DNA from: Ignavibacteriota bacterium
Lineage (GTDB): Bacteria > Bacteroidota > Ignavibacteria > Kapaibacteriales > UBA2268
NCBI GenBank assembly: GCA_024636855.1
Contig: JAGXGG010000057.1
Coordinates: forward strand, 1-35,401
DNA length: 35,401 bases
Direction of reading: 5' to 3'
The position numbers and the translations under genes were made by a program. Below the pieces are notes generated by a model. It saw nothing but the letters and a program-made list of their open reading frames with translations, was not told the DNA's origin and made no database searches. This document shows, one piece after another, positions 1-8,164 of this stretch. Position 1 is the first letter of the stretch. The number at the start of each line of letters is the position of its first letter.

Positions 1-8
1 ACTAAATA

Positions 9-488
9 CTAATCCCTAATCCATTTGAGCCGTAGTCCGGCTGTCTTATCTTCGAGAGGTTCTAGCGTTAATGTATCTCCAATAAACCCGAACTTTCTGT
101 TAACTATTTTGCCCCATTCACCTGGGTTAGAGTGTGATATTCGCCTATGAGTTACTATACTGTCTTCATAGTTTATCTTGTACTTCGCGAAATATACATA
201 AGAATTGGTAAGATGCTTCAACGCTTCCAATGGGATAGTATCATCGAAATCTGGAAAGCGAAGGTCGGTCTTTTCATAGTCCTTAGTCATAAGGTGCAAT
301 GACATATTCTCATCATCATCATACAGAATATATCCCTGCATTCCGCCATTCCAAACTTCCCATTCATTAGTTTGCTCATTGTAATTATCCATTACAACTA
401 ATGACCAAAGTCCTGTGAGTCTGTTTTCATTTTCACAGCTAGAAAGTAAGAATGTTAGAAATAGTATAATTATAATTTTTGTATTCAT
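9..488 (-). CDS. Lipocalin-like lipoprotein
   Basis: A 159-residue protein with a lipoprotein signal peptide: a hydrophobic stretch at residues 4-16 ends in LLSSC, giving a lipidated Cys18. The mature part opens with TGLWSLV and later has GYILYDDDENMSLHLM, the pattern of the lipocalin-like domain seen in many bacterial lipoproteins (a GxW strand followed by a GYI-Y-D-G-MS strand). It is probably anchored in an envelope membrane; the ligand is unknown. It is transcribed leftward, divergently from the TetR gene. The domain assignment rests on motif similarity only and is moderately sure; the lipoprotein call is firm. Confidence 0.7.
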   Translation of the reverse strand: MNTKIIIILFLTFLLSSCENENRLTGLWSLVVMDNYNEQTNEWEVWNGGMQGYILYDDDENMSLHLMTKDYEKTDLRFPDFDDTIPLEALKHLTNSYVYFAKYKINYEDSIVTHRRISHSNPGEWGKIVNRKFGFIGDTLTLEPLEDKTAGLRLKWIRD

Positions 489-524
489 TTATCCCTTAAT
501 CGTCATAGTTTCTGATCAATTCTA

Positions 525-554
525 CAAAGATAAGGAAAGTATCTTCAACTCAAA
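525..554 (-). promoter_or_regulatory. Bacteroidota-type promoter for the lipoprotein at 9-488
   Basis: Read on the minus strand, TTTG (551-554) is followed after 18 bases by TATCTTTG (525-532), matching the -33 TTTG and -7 TAnnTTTG elements of Bacteroidota promoters with a slightly short spacer. Transcription would start near 519, giving a leader of about 30 bases before the ATG at 488. Confidence 0.45.
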
Positions 555-600
555 TTTCAAAGATTCAGAATACATAGCAAAAACTTTTATAAAGATTTTA

Positions 601-632
601 TTTGTACCGACCGTTCTGTTTGCTTATATTTG
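601..632 (+). promoter_or_regulatory. Bacteroidota-type promoter, possibly leaderless, for TetR gene
   Basis: TTTG at 601-604 and TATATTTG at 625-632 are separated by 20 bases, an exact match to the Bacteroidota TTTG / TAnnTTTG promoter. The start point would fall about five bases past 632, that is at or next to the ATG at 637, so the transcript may have essentially no 5' leader. Confidence 0.55.
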
Positions 633-636
633 TATT

Positions 637-1218
637 ATGAATATAAAGCATGACAAAGAAAAAGTTATTAGTACAGGGCTAAACTTAATTTGTTCTAAAG
701 GATATAACAACTTGGGAATAGATGAAATTTGCAAGACTACTGGAATGACCAAAGGTGCTTTCTATAATGCATTTAAAAGTAAGGAGCAATTTTTATTGGT
801 CGCAATCAATGCTTATGGCGAAATGATGGTAAGTCATTTAACTGAGCAATTAGAACACAATCAATCAAAAGCTATTGATAGAATAGCAGCAATGTATGAT
901 GATATGTTTGATCGACAACCAAATAATAATTACACAGGTTGTATGATAAACAACTTAATGTCCGAGTTGGGAGTAACTAACCAATTAGTCAGCGAGGCTA
1001 CGGCGAATGAATTTGATAATTTTCTGAGTGTGATAGAGCCAATAGTAATAGAAGCACAGAAAGATGGAGATTTTGATCCATCTATTAGCTCTGCTGCAAT
1101 AACTGAGTTATTGCACTCTACGTTTTACGGAGCATTGACTCGAGCAAAAAGCACAAGAGAATATAACCATGGAAAACAGACAATGACATTATTAATTAAT
1201 TCACTTAGGAGTATATAG
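637..1218 (+). CDS. TetR/AcrR-family transcriptional regulator
   Basis: A 193-residue DNA-binding repressor-type protein. Residues 7-55 form the TetR helix-turn-helix domain (ISTGLNLICSKGYNNLGIDEI, then TGMTKGAFYNAFKSKEQF). The C-terminal half has GCMINNLMSELG at 101-112, a pattern common in TetR regulators of the AcuR/NemR-like group that respond to reactive small molecules. The reading frame stays open upstream to 415, but the added 74 residues are hydrophobic and unlike TetR N-termini, and a good promoter lies at 601-632 inside them, so ATG 637 is chosen. The SRPBCC gene follows after two bases and is almost certainly co-transcribed. The inducer is unknown. Confidence 0.85.
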   Translation: MNIKHDKEKVISTGLNLICSKGYNNLGIDEICKTTGMTKGAFYNAFKSKEQFLLVAINAYGEMMVSHLTEQLEHNQSKAIDRIAAMYDDMFDRQPNNNYTGCMINNLMSELGVTNQLVSEATANEFDNFLSVIEPIVIEAQKDGDFDPSISSAAITELLHSTFYGALTRAKSTREYNHGKQTMTLLINSLRSI

Positions 1219-1220
1219 AT

Positions 1221-1724
1221 ATGACAACAATATCTAGAGAAATAGAAGTAAATGCGTCGAAAGAAGACGTATGGAAAGCAGTATCAAATTTTGGTGATAT
1301 TTGCAAAGCTAGCCCAGGCGTTACAAAATCATTTGTTACATCAGAGCAAAAAGGGGGAGTGGGTGCAACTCGTCATTGCGATTTTGCAATGCAAGGTGCA
1401 TCAGCCGAAGAAAGAATTACAAAGTGGAAGGATGGAGAATCATTATCCGTTGAGGTATATGAATTAAAGAAAATGCCAGGTGTAAAAACTATGAGTGTAG
1501 ATTTTGTGGTTAGGACAGAAAATGAGAAAACTATACTAAGAGGGGATCTACATTATAGTATGAAAAATGTGATGTTCGACGCTATGAACTCTATAGTAGT
1601 AAAAAAAGTAAATACACAACTTTGGAATTCTGTAATTGCCGGATATAAGAAGCATATAGAAACAGGCGATCTCGTTGAAAAGGGGACTGCTCTAGAATTA
1701 GATAGAGTAGTAACTTTAAACTAA
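1221..1724 (+). CDS. SRPBCC (START/polyketide cyclase-like) protein
   Basis: A 167-residue cytoplasmic protein of the SRPBCC hydrophobic-ligand-binding fold. It begins with the typical first strand and helix (ISREIEVNASKEDVWKAVSNFGDI) and continues with the expected beta strands and a long C-terminal helix around LWNSVIAGYKKHIE. Such proteins bind lipids, polyketides or aromatic compounds; the ligand here cannot be read from sequence. The start sits two bases after the TetR stop, with an AGGAG ribosome site inside the end of the TetR gene, so the two form an operon and the SRPBCC protein may act on the TetR inducer. Family confident, role unknown. Confidence 0.8.
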   Translation: MTTISREIEVNASKEDVWKAVSNFGDICKASPGVTKSFVTSEQKGGVGATRHCDFAMQGASAEERITKWKDGESLSVEVYELKKMPGVKTMSVDFVVRTENEKTILRGDLHYSMKNVMFDAMNSIVVKKVNTQLWNSVIAGYKKHIETGDLVEKGTALELDRVVTLN

Positions 1725-1798
1725 AATACAATATCGGAAATAAAAACAAAAAGATGATAGAAATACAATCAGTATAAACACTACAACGTCAAATTGGA

Positions 1799-1816
1799 AT
1801 TGATTGTATAATCAAT
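1799..1816. promoter_or_regulatory. Palindrome upstream of the DUF2254 gene, possible TetR operator
   Basis: ATTGATTGTATAATCAAT has 7-base inverted arms around a 4-base centre. It lies 20 bases before the DUF2254 start and downstream of the TetR-SRPBCC pair. Its size fits a dimeric repressor site, but no second copy was found at the TetR promoter, so the link is tentative. There is no T-run after it, which argues against a terminator. Confidence 0.3.
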
Positions 1817-1834
1817 AATAACAGAGGATATTAA

Positions 1835-3130
1835 ATGAATAAGCTCAAATATATATGGCAGAAATTAAACTCTACATTTTGGTTTATACCGATAATGCTA
1901 GTTATCGTATCTGTTATATTTGCATTTCTTTTTATTTACATAGACTATGAACTGCAATTAAAACCGTATGGAATTCTAAAATATATATATGCAGGTAGTG
2001 CTGACTCTGCTAGAAGTATATTATCTACAATAGCGGGCGCCATGATAGGAGTTGCGGGGACTGTTTTTTCAATAACTCTTGTAGCTCTTACGTTAGCGTC
2101 TTCTCAATTTGGATCTAGACTTTTACGAAACTTCATGTATGATACTGTCAATCAAACTGTATTAGGCTCATTTGTAGCGACCTTTATTTTTTGTTTACTT
2201 GTATTGAACTCGGTACGTGGCGGTGAAGTATTTCAATTCATTCCTGTTCTATCGGTTTTTGTATCCATTGCTTTAGGAATAATGAATATAATTCTGCTGA
2301 TAATTTTTATTCATCATATCGCTACAACTATACAATCCGATAAGATTATATCAGATATTTCAAATGGATTATTCAATCAATTAGATGAGCTAACCGAAGA
2401 AGATGGGGATAATAATAAAATCCGACACAATCCTAATATGGAATTTATCCGAGAGAATTATAAATACGAATATGATATACATAGTTTAAACAATGGATAT
2501 GTCCAGTACATAGATTTTACAGAGTTACTAGAAATAGCAATAGATAGGGAAATAGTAATCATAACCAATTATAGAGCTGGTCAGTATATAATAAATGGTA
2601 GTCAACTTTTCAAAGTTCTTTCCAATGAAAAATTTGATGATAAGTTGAATGAAAAATTAAATGATATAGTTTCAATAGGCGAGATTCGTACGGCACTACA
2701 AGATATAGAATTTGCAGTCCATCAGATAGTAGAAATAGCAGTAAGGGCTTTATCACCAGGAGTAAATGACCCCTATACAGCTAATTCATGTATAGATAAT
2801 CTCTCAGCTATCATATCAAAGCTAACCAATACCCCGTTACCAAATAAGAACAGATACGACGAAAAAGGTAACTTGAGATTAATTATAAATATACTTACAT
2901 TCGAAGGTATGATAGATGCTGCTTATAATCAGATAAGACAATATGCCGCCACTAGCCCTTCGGTTTTGATTCGCATGATGGATGCAATTAATAGTATTTA
3001 TACTTTTGCAATAAATGATTCTCAAAGAGAAGTTATACATAAACATGCAGATATGATACACCGAACAGCTATTGAAAATATTAAAGAAAAAAATGATTTG
3101 GCAGATTTAGAAAGGCGGTATAAATTTTAG
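1835..3130 (+). CDS. DUF2254 family predicted membrane protein
   Basis: A 431-residue inner-membrane protein. Four hydrophobic segments lie in the first 165 residues (around 17-38, 60-90, 108-128 and 138-162), followed by a soluble domain. The segment VRALSPGVNDPYTANSCIDNL (near residues 307-328) matches the hallmark 'RALSPgiNDPfTA' motif of DUF2254 proteins. The length is usual for the family, whose function is not established. An AGAGGA ribosome site precedes the ATG by five bases. It stands alone between the SRPBCC gene and the small membrane protein. Confidence 0.85.
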   Translation: MNKLKYIWQKLNSTFWFIPIMLVIVSVIFAFLFIYIDYELQLKPYGILKYIYAGSADSARSILSTIAGAMIGVAGTVFSITLVALTLASSQFGSRLLRNFMYDTVNQTVLGSFVATFIFCLLVLNSVRGGEVFQFIPVLSVFVSIALGIMNIILLIIFIHHIATTIQSDKIISDISNGLFNQLDELTEEDGDNNKIRHNPNMEFIRENYKYEYDIHSLNNGYVQYIDFTELLEIAIDREIVIITNYRAGQYIINGSQLFKVLSNEKFDDKLNEKLNDIVSIGEIRTALQDIEFAVHQIVEIAVRALSPGVNDPYTANSCIDNLSAIISKLTNTPLPNKNRYDEKGNLRLIINILTFEGMIDAAYNQIRQYAATSPSVLIRMMDAINSIYTFAINDSQREVIHKHADMIHRTAIENIKEKNDLADLERRYKF

Positions 3131-3255
3131 TTAAAGTATGGAAATTCTAGAAGAACAGCAGAAGCTACCTAAATATTTGGGGCAGGGATGTTTTTTACTT
3201 TTGGGGATTGGTGGTGATTTGATATTTTGTGAAAAATAAATAAAGTAAAACAGAC

Positions 3256-3696
3256 ATGAAATTATTGATTAATCGTAGAATTATGATTGAACATTACTTA
3301 GTGGCATTTATATGCTTCTCAGCTTACTTTCTGGTTTTTACGGTCGATCGTAAACTTGTTGATATAACTGGTGGTGAAATGGATGTTTCTGGATGGGACT
3401 TTGTCTTTACCTGTGCCTTTCATTATCTGATACCTGTATTTATTTTATACTTCGATAAAAATCAAATGATTGATTCAACGAACAAACTATTCAAACGACA
3501 ATTTAAAGTAGTCACCATATTTTTGATAATTATTGCTATAGCAACCTATGGTCCCTTTGAAAGAGTTCATTGGTTTGCAAATCTTTTCCTTATACTAGGT
3601 TATTATATATTGAGAATTATAAGCTATATCTTAATTATAATCCTAGTTATGAAATATTTTAAATACTTAATAAGCTATAAGAGAAAAAAGAAATGA
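3256..3696 (+). CDS. Small polytopic membrane protein, unknown function
   Basis: A 146-residue hydrophobic protein with about four predicted transmembrane segments (around 13-29, 47-64, 83-98 and 107-133) and a basic tail (SYKRKKK). I do not recognise the family. The C-terminal Lys/Arg cluster suggests a cytoplasmic C-terminus. It ends 29 bases before the HEPN-protein gene on the same strand, so the two may share a transcript. A possible -7 element TACTTTTG lies at 3196-3203 with TTTG at 3176-3179, but the 16-base spacer is short. A second in-frame ATG at 3283 would give 137 residues. Confidence 0.6.
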   Translation: MKLLINRRIMIEHYLVAFICFSAYFLVFTVDRKLVDITGGEMDVSGWDFVFTCAFHYLIPVFILYFDKNQMIDSTNKLFKRQFKVVTIFLIIIAIATYGPFERVHWFANLFLILGYYILRIISYILIIILVMKYFKYLISYKRKKK

Positions 3697-3725
3697 CACT
3701 ATACTAATTGTGGGGAGAGTAGATA

Positions 3726-4463
3726 ATGAAAATTCAAGAATATGAGAACATTTTAAGAACTATTATTATAAGTATTTTGGGTACTGACGACGATGCTCCA
3801 TTAAAGATTACTTCTGATAGAATAGATAAATGGAAAGAAAAGCGGGAGGTCGAAAGAAATAAATTTAATGGCAAATTGAGTGAAAATAGATTAATATATT
3901 TCTCTGACTTCTATGATTTAGAGAATATTATTTCAAAAAACTGGGAATTATTCAAAGATATTTTTATTGAAAAAAAGAAATTTCATGTTTACTTTAATAC
4001 CATGGAAACATTTAGAAATACTTATGCTCATGGAAGAACATTATTTAATTACCAAGAATCTTTAATAGATGGTATATTAGGTGAAACTAAAACTCTCTTA
4101 ACTAAATTCCATAATAAGAATATGAATAAAGACGATTATTTTATTAAATTTCTAAGAATAAGTGATAATCTTGGAAATTTTAGTGATGGTAATAGTAATA
4201 TGATAACTGAAGCTACATTGAAAGTGGGTGATCAATTAGAATTAAAACTTGAAGCATTTGATCCTAAAGGCAGAAAGATAAAATATTCTTGGAAAATCCC
4301 GATGAAAGGAAAACAAGAATCAAACTTCACAGGCAATTTTAAAATAATTGTCTCGAAAGAAATGATAGCTTCTAGATCTGTCTTTTTGCTAAGTGCAGAG
4401 ACAGAAGAGAGTGATTACGCAAATAGCATTCAAATTACTGCTCATTATTGTATACTACCTTAA
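3726..4463 (+). CDS. HEPN (Swt1-like) domain protein with C-terminal Ig-like domain
   Basis: A 245-residue soluble protein. Residues 54-110 resemble the Swt1-type HEPN domain: IYFSDFYDLENIISKNWELF, then a helix ending in the HEPN motif RNTYAH, with Arg97 and His102 in the R-x4-H spacing of catalytic HEPN ribonucleases. Residues 155-240 look like a beta-sandwich: VGDQLELKLEAFDPKGRKIKYSW has the cadence of PKD/cadherin-type domains. HEPN proteins often act as RNases in toxin-antitoxin, abortive-infection and other conflict systems, so a stress or defence role is possible. No partner toxin or antitoxin is obvious; the neighbour upstream is a membrane protein. HEPN call moderate, function inferred. 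Confidence 0.6.
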   Translation: MKIQEYENILRTIIISILGTDDDAPLKITSDRIDKWKEKREVERNKFNGKLSENRLIYFSDFYDLENIISKNWELFKDIFIEKKKFHVYFNTMETFRNTYAHGRTLFNYQESLIDGILGETKTLLTKFHNKNMNKDDYFIKFLRISDNLGNFSDGNSNMITEATLKVGDQLELKLEAFDPKGRKIKYSWKIPMKGKQESNFTGNFKIIVSKEMIASRSVFLLSAETEESDYANSIQITAHYCILP

Positions 4464-4482
4464 CTAACAATTCTAACATAAC

Positions 4483-4510
4483 AAAAAAACCCCACACACT
4501 GTGCAGGGTT
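4483..4510 (-). terminator. Rho-independent terminator of malate dehydrogenase gene
   Basis: On the minus strand AACCCTGCAC and GTGTGGGGTT pair over 10 bases (two G-T wobbles) around loop AGT and run into seven Ts (A-run 4483-4489 on plus). It lies 30 bases past the malate dehydrogenase stop. On the plus strand the wobbles become mismatches, so it works best leftward. Confidence 0.85.
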
Positions 4511-4539
4511 CTTAGTATAAATCTTATTTTAAGTTTAGC

Positions 4540-5472
4540 TTATAGTACTGAGCTTAGGTCGCCATTTGTGTTGCGAACGCCTTCTGCACTTTCCGCTAGC
4601 TTAGCTTTCTCAGCGTCAGATAAAGAGATTTCTACGATCTTCTCGATACCATTTTTGCCAAGTACGCAAGGTACTCCTATGCAAATATCGCTTAGTCCGT
4701 ATTCGCCGTCTAACATAGCTGAGCAAGGGAACATTTTCTGAGCATCTTGAGCAATTGCTCTTACTAATTCAGAAACTGCTGCACCTGGAGCATACCAAGC
4801 ACTAGTACCTAATAGTTTAGTCAATGTAGCACCACCAACTTTAGTGTCTTCTACTACCTGAGCCATTCTATCAGATGATAGGAACTCAGATACAGGAACA
4901 CTATTTCTTACAGCTTTCTCGATTAGTGGAACCATACCAGTATCGCTATGACCACCGATTACTATACCATCTACGTCAGATGCTGGGCAACCTAATGCTT
5001 CGCTCAATCTGTATTGGAATCTAGCACTGTCCAAAGCTCCACCCATACCGATGATTCTGTTCTTAGGTAAGCCAGTCGCTTTGTGTACTAGGTAAGTCAT
5101 AGTATCCATAGGATTACTTACGACTATGATAATAACATTCGGAGATTCTTTGATTAGGTTTTCGCTCACAGATTTCACTATACCAGCATTGATACCGATT
5201 AGCTCTTCTCTAGTCATACCCGGTTTACGAGGAATACCACTAGTGATTACAGCTACGTCGCTGCCTGCTGTTGCAGAGTAATCGTTTGTGCTACCAGTTA
5301 TCTTAGTATCAAATCCGTTTAGAGATGCCGTTTGCATCAAATCCATTGCTTTACCTTCTGCAAAGCCTTCTTTGATATCTACTAGAACTACTTCCGAGGC
5401 GAAATTTTTGATTGCGATGTACTCGGCACAACTAGCACCTACCGCACCTGCTCCTACTACTGTTACTTTCAT
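4540..5472 (-). CDS. mdh: Malate dehydrogenase (NAD, LDH-like type)
   Basis: A 310-residue enzyme that interconverts malate and oxaloacetate with NAD in the TCA cycle. The start at 5472 gives the canonical N-terminus MKVTVVGAGAVG; the upstream ATG at 5529 would add 19 atypical residues. Visible features: glycine-rich NAD loop GAGAVG (7-12), Asp32 at the end of beta-2 (NAD preference), the substrate-specific loop PRKPGMTREEL with Arg82 and Arg88, VSNPMD with Asn120, catalytic Asp148 and Arg151 in the GALDSAR stretch, and catalytic His175 in GGHSD. Arg82 marks malate rather than lactate specificity. The length is typical. It lies just downstream of citrate synthase on the same strand, but a terminator separates them. 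Confidence 0.95.
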   Translation of the reverse strand: MKVTVVGAGAVGASCAEYIAIKNFASEVVLVDIKEGFAEGKAMDLMQTASLNGFDTKITGSTNDYSATAGSDVAVITSGIPRKPGMTREELIGINAGIVKSVSENLIKESPNVIIIVVSNPMDTMTYLVHKATGLPKNRIIGMGGALDSARFQYRLSEALGCPASDVDGIVIGGHSDTGMVPLIEKAVRNSVPVSEFLSSDRMAQVVEDTKVGGATLTKLLGTSAWYAPGAAVSELVRAIAQDAQKMFPCSAMLDGEYGLSDICIGVPCVLGKNGIEKIVEISLSDAEKAKLAESAEGVRNTNGDLSSVL

Positions 5473-5531
5473 TTTATAACTCCAATCTATTTTTAGGGGA
5501 TAATTTGTTTTATTTAATTTTACTTTCAAAA

Positions 5532-5556
5532 AAAAGCGGCTTTTAAAACCGCTTTT
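5532..5556. terminator. Terminator between citrate synthase and malate dehydrogenase
   Basis: AAAAGCGG (5532-5539) pairs with CCGCTTTT (5549-5556), and the central TTTTAAAA can extend the stem. A-rich and T-rich flanks make it usable in both directions. For leftward transcription it ends the citrate synthase message 23 bases past the stop and implies that mdh has its own promoter or depends on readthrough. Confidence 0.8.
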
Positions 5557-5578
5557 CTTTATTCTTTTTCTAGTTTAA

Positions 5579-6853
5579 TTAACCGTTTACTAATTCTTTG
5601 AATTTAGCAGTAGGTAATGATTTTGGTCTTGTTATAGGCAATCCGTAAGCTCTAGCAATCACTGATTGTGAGCAAATACCAATAGCACGAGAAACAGAGA
5701 ACAATACTGTGTAGTATTCGAATTCTTTTAGACCGAAGTGGTATAGTAATGAACCAGAACCAGCGTCTACATTTGGCCATGGGTTACTGATTTTCTCAAC
5801 TTGGTCTAGTACTTTAGGTACAACTCTGAATACTCTGTCAACAGTTTGGAATACTGGATCGTCTGAACAATTCTCTAATCCGAAAGCATGGAAAGCAGTG
5901 AAACGAGGATCAGTTACTCTTAGTACAGCGTGACCGTAACCAGGGATTACTTTACCAGCTTCTAGTGTTTCCCAAGTGTATTTTTCGATTTGTTCATCAG
6001 TTGGAGCTCCATCGAATTTCTCCATAGTTTCTAATACCCACTTCAGACATTCTTGGTTAGCTAATCCATGTAGTGGCCCAGCCAATCCATTCAGACCTGC
6101 AGTTAACGAGTAGTACATATCAGAAAGTGCAGAATTCACAGTAGCTGCAGAGAATGCAGATACGTTACCACCTTCGTGATCTGAGTGTAATGTTAGGTAC
6201 AATCTCATCAAGTTTGCGAAGTTACCTTTCTCATCGTTCAATCCAAGCATGTGAGCATAGTTCTCACCAAGATCAGCACCAGCTTTTGCTTCTATTCTAG
6301 CACCTTTGTCAAATCTCTTTCTGTAAACGAAAGCAGCGATAGCAGGTAACTTAGCGATGATGTCTAGTGAATCTTCTAGCGTATATTCCCAATATTCAGC
6401 TTTAGTTATGGCATTATAATTTTTAGCGAATTTAGATTCTCTTTGCATAACCAAAATAGCTGTGTTGAACATAGCCATAGGGTGCGAGTCAGAAGGCATT
6501 TCGTTTAGGATATTCCAAACATAAGTTGGTACATCTTGACGACTTTGCAAATCTGCTTGCAGGTCAGCTAATTCTTCTTTGTTTGGCAATTCGCCAGTTA
6601 GAAGTAACCAAAGGATTTCTTCTGGTAATTTGTCAGTTATTTCACCAAGCTCTTTTCCTCTTATTATTAGACCTTTGTTTGGTGGAACTTCAGATGTATC
6701 ACAAACTAATGCTTTTACACCACGGATACCGCCGTAAGCTTGAGCTAGAGAGACTTCTGATACTTTTTTATCGCCGTTAGCAGCTACAAATGCTTTAATA
6801 TCTTTGATTTGGTCTGGTAGTATTCCAGCTAATTTTTGTTTCAATAATGACAT
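5579..6853 (-). CDS. Citrate synthase, mitochondrial/eukaryotic-like type
   Basis: A 424-residue Si-citrate synthase that condenses acetyl-CoA and oxaloacetate at entry to the TCA cycle. Its motifs are those of the mitochondrial-type subfamily rather than the usual bacterial GltA: AYGGIRGVKALVCDTS (39-54), LYLTLHSDHEGGNVSAF with catalytic His226, GLAGPLHGLANQE (256-268), VIPGYGHAVLR with His308, and WPNVDAGSG with catalytic Asp363. Mitochondrial enzymes usually read VDAHSG there; here the His is Gly365, but the catalytic triad is intact. The length suits the homodimeric type. Malate dehydrogenase follows downstream, so the two enzymes around oxaloacetate are neighbours. Confidence 0.95.
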   Translation of the reverse strand: MSLLKQKLAGILPDQIKDIKAFVAANGDKKVSEVSLAQAYGGIRGVKALVCDTSEVPPNKGLIIRGKELGEITDKLPEEILWLLLTGELPNKEELADLQADLQSRQDVPTYVWNILNEMPSDSHPMAMFNTAILVMQRESKFAKNYNAITKAEYWEYTLEDSLDIIAKLPAIAAFVYRKRFDKGARIEAKAGADLGENYAHMLGLNDEKGNFANLMRLYLTLHSDHEGGNVSAFSAATVNSALSDMYYSLTAGLNGLAGPLHGLANQECLKWVLETMEKFDGAPTDEQIEKYTWETLEAGKVIPGYGHAVLRVTDPRFTAFHAFGLENCSDDPVFQTVDRVFRVVPKVLDQVEKISNPWPNVDAGSGSLLYHFGLKEFEYYTVLFSVSRAIGICSQSVIARAYGLPITRPKSLPTAKFKELVNG

Positions 6854-7090
6854 ATATTACCTTGATTTTAAATTAATTTTTATTTCGTTTTTGGGGTGAA
6901 TACTTTACTTTAATACTTGTAACTAAAAAGTCTTACAACTTAATAAATTTCAAATTTGATTACGAATTAATTGTTCATTTCTTTTTATTTTATTTCTTTT
7001 TTTTGTGACTGAAGTGAAATTTTTGTCACTTTGAGGTAGTATCAAATACTATATGGATAAGATAATCTTATCTTCGAGGAGTTTTCAATA
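6854..7090. promoter_or_regulatory. AT-rich upstream region of citrate synthase with inverted repeats
   Basis: About 240 non-coding bases hold two inverted repeats: GATAAGATAATCTTATC (7056-7072, 8-base arms around one base) and AAGTGA...TCACTT (7011-7030). Both lie well upstream of the citrate synthase start and could be regulator sites. I found no clean TTTG/TAnnTTTG promoter; the nearest is CAAATTTG near 6950. No open reading frame of note. Confidence 0.3.
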
Positions 7091-7092
7091 GA

Positions 7093-7120
7093 AGAAAAAA
7101 AAGCCAGCAATTGCTGGCTT
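7093..7120 (-). terminator. Rho-independent terminator of LamG lipoprotein gene
   Basis: A perfect 20-base palindrome AAGCCAGCAATTGCTGGCTT at 7101-7120 is followed leftward by a run of Ts (A-run 7094-7100 on plus). It sits 24 bases past the stop of the LamG lipoprotein gene. Confidence 0.9.
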
Positions 7121-7144
7121 ATATAATTTGAGTATCTATTAATA

Positions 7145-7891
7145 TTACTCACAACATGATTCTATTGAGTAAAGTTCTAGGACTTCAGCTGATGTTAATT
7201 CTTTGTTAAATATAGCTATATCATCAATTGATCCATTGAAGAATCGACCTATGATAAGATTGCCACTATTAACGGGATCAATTACATCTTGAGTAATACT
7301 AATCTCTTGTCCCATCTGTATTCCGTTTTGATAAAGGGTCACAGTCTTAGTATCGTAATTACAAGTTGCAACTACGTGATACCATTCATCTAATTTATTA
7401 GTCTGAACATCATCCCATACAGAATTAAAGTTATTGAAAAATGTAGCCATATTAGCATCATAGATACCAAGTGACATTATTCTGTTAGCTGCTGGACTTG
7501 GGTTGTTTTCATCACCTCTAGCTATTAAAATCTCAAAATCACCGTTATTGTTAATAGTATGCTTATACCATAAAGATATAGAGAACTCTCTCAAATCATC
7601 AAGAAATGATGGATTTTCCATGAATAGATAATTTGGAGTACTTCCATTGAATTTATAGGCGCAATTTGCTCCTCCTTCTCGTCCCTCAGCCGTTTCGGCA
7701 TTGTTAGTATTAGTCAGATTGTTATTGCCTTTCTGATCTTCTAAACTACCATCTATAAAAGGATAATATGCTAGAAGAGAACTCTCTAAACCTTCTGGGA
7801 TACAAACTTTTTGAGCAGGTGCTGCGACGTCCTTACTCTCTTTACATGAGAAAAGTAAGAAAATAGATAAAATTAGTATTGAATACTTCAT
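7145..7891 (-). CDS. LamG/concanavalin-like lipoprotein
   Basis: A 248-residue lipoprotein. The signal peptide ends in LLFSC with Cys16 as the lipid site. From about residue 38 to 240 it matches the LamG/concanavalin A-like jelly roll (Laminin_G_3 type): LLAYYPFIDGSLEDQKGNNN, then FSISLWYKHT, EWYHVVATCNY, VTLYQNGIQMG, GNLIIGRFFNGSIDDIAIFNKEL. These are the ordered landmark strands of that fold. Such domains bind carbohydrates or surfaces; no catalytic residues are expected. It has its own strong terminator and a 273-base upstream gap, so it is a single-gene unit. Confidence 0.85.
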   Translation of the reverse strand: MKYSILILSIFLLFSCKESKDVAAPAQKVCIPEGLESSLLAYYPFIDGSLEDQKGNNNLTNTNNAETAEGREGGANCAYKFNGSTPNYLFMENPSFLDDLREFSISLWYKHTINNNGDFEILIARGDENNPSPAANRIMSLGIYDANMATFFNNFNSVWDDVQTNKLDEWYHVVATCNYDTKTVTLYQNGIQMGQEISITQDVIDPVNSGNLIIGRFFNGSIDDIAIFNKELTSAEVLELYSIESCCE

Positions 7892-8164
7892 AAAAACTCC
7901 TAATATAATGGAAAAAATTTATATTAGAATAACCGATATGAATTTGTTCTGTTACATACTATAACACATTAAAATAAGGGTTTTTGAAAATATATATGAA
8001 TTCGGAGAGAAGTAGGAAGTAAAGTGTGTATTTGCTTTCACAATATTAGAAAAGGATAGTTGTTAATTGTGATATATGATAATATTTCGAATGAATTGGA
8101 TTATTAAGTGAATGTACTTCTTCTTCTTAAAACAAGCAATTCATTCCACCAATAATTAGGTAGA

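Noticed and set aside
415-636. N-terminal extension of the TetR reading frame to ATG 415
   Set aside because: The added 74 residues are hydrophobic and unlike any TetR N-terminus, overlap the divergent lipoprotein gene and contain the likely promoter.
3138-3239. 33-residue open frame after the DUF2254 gene
   Set aside because: Very short, no recognisable motif or good ribosome site, and it overlaps possible promoter elements of the next gene.
5473-5529. Upstream start of malate dehydrogenase at 5529
   Set aside because: It would add 19 residues before the canonical MKVTVVGAG start; the stretch looks like untranslated leader.
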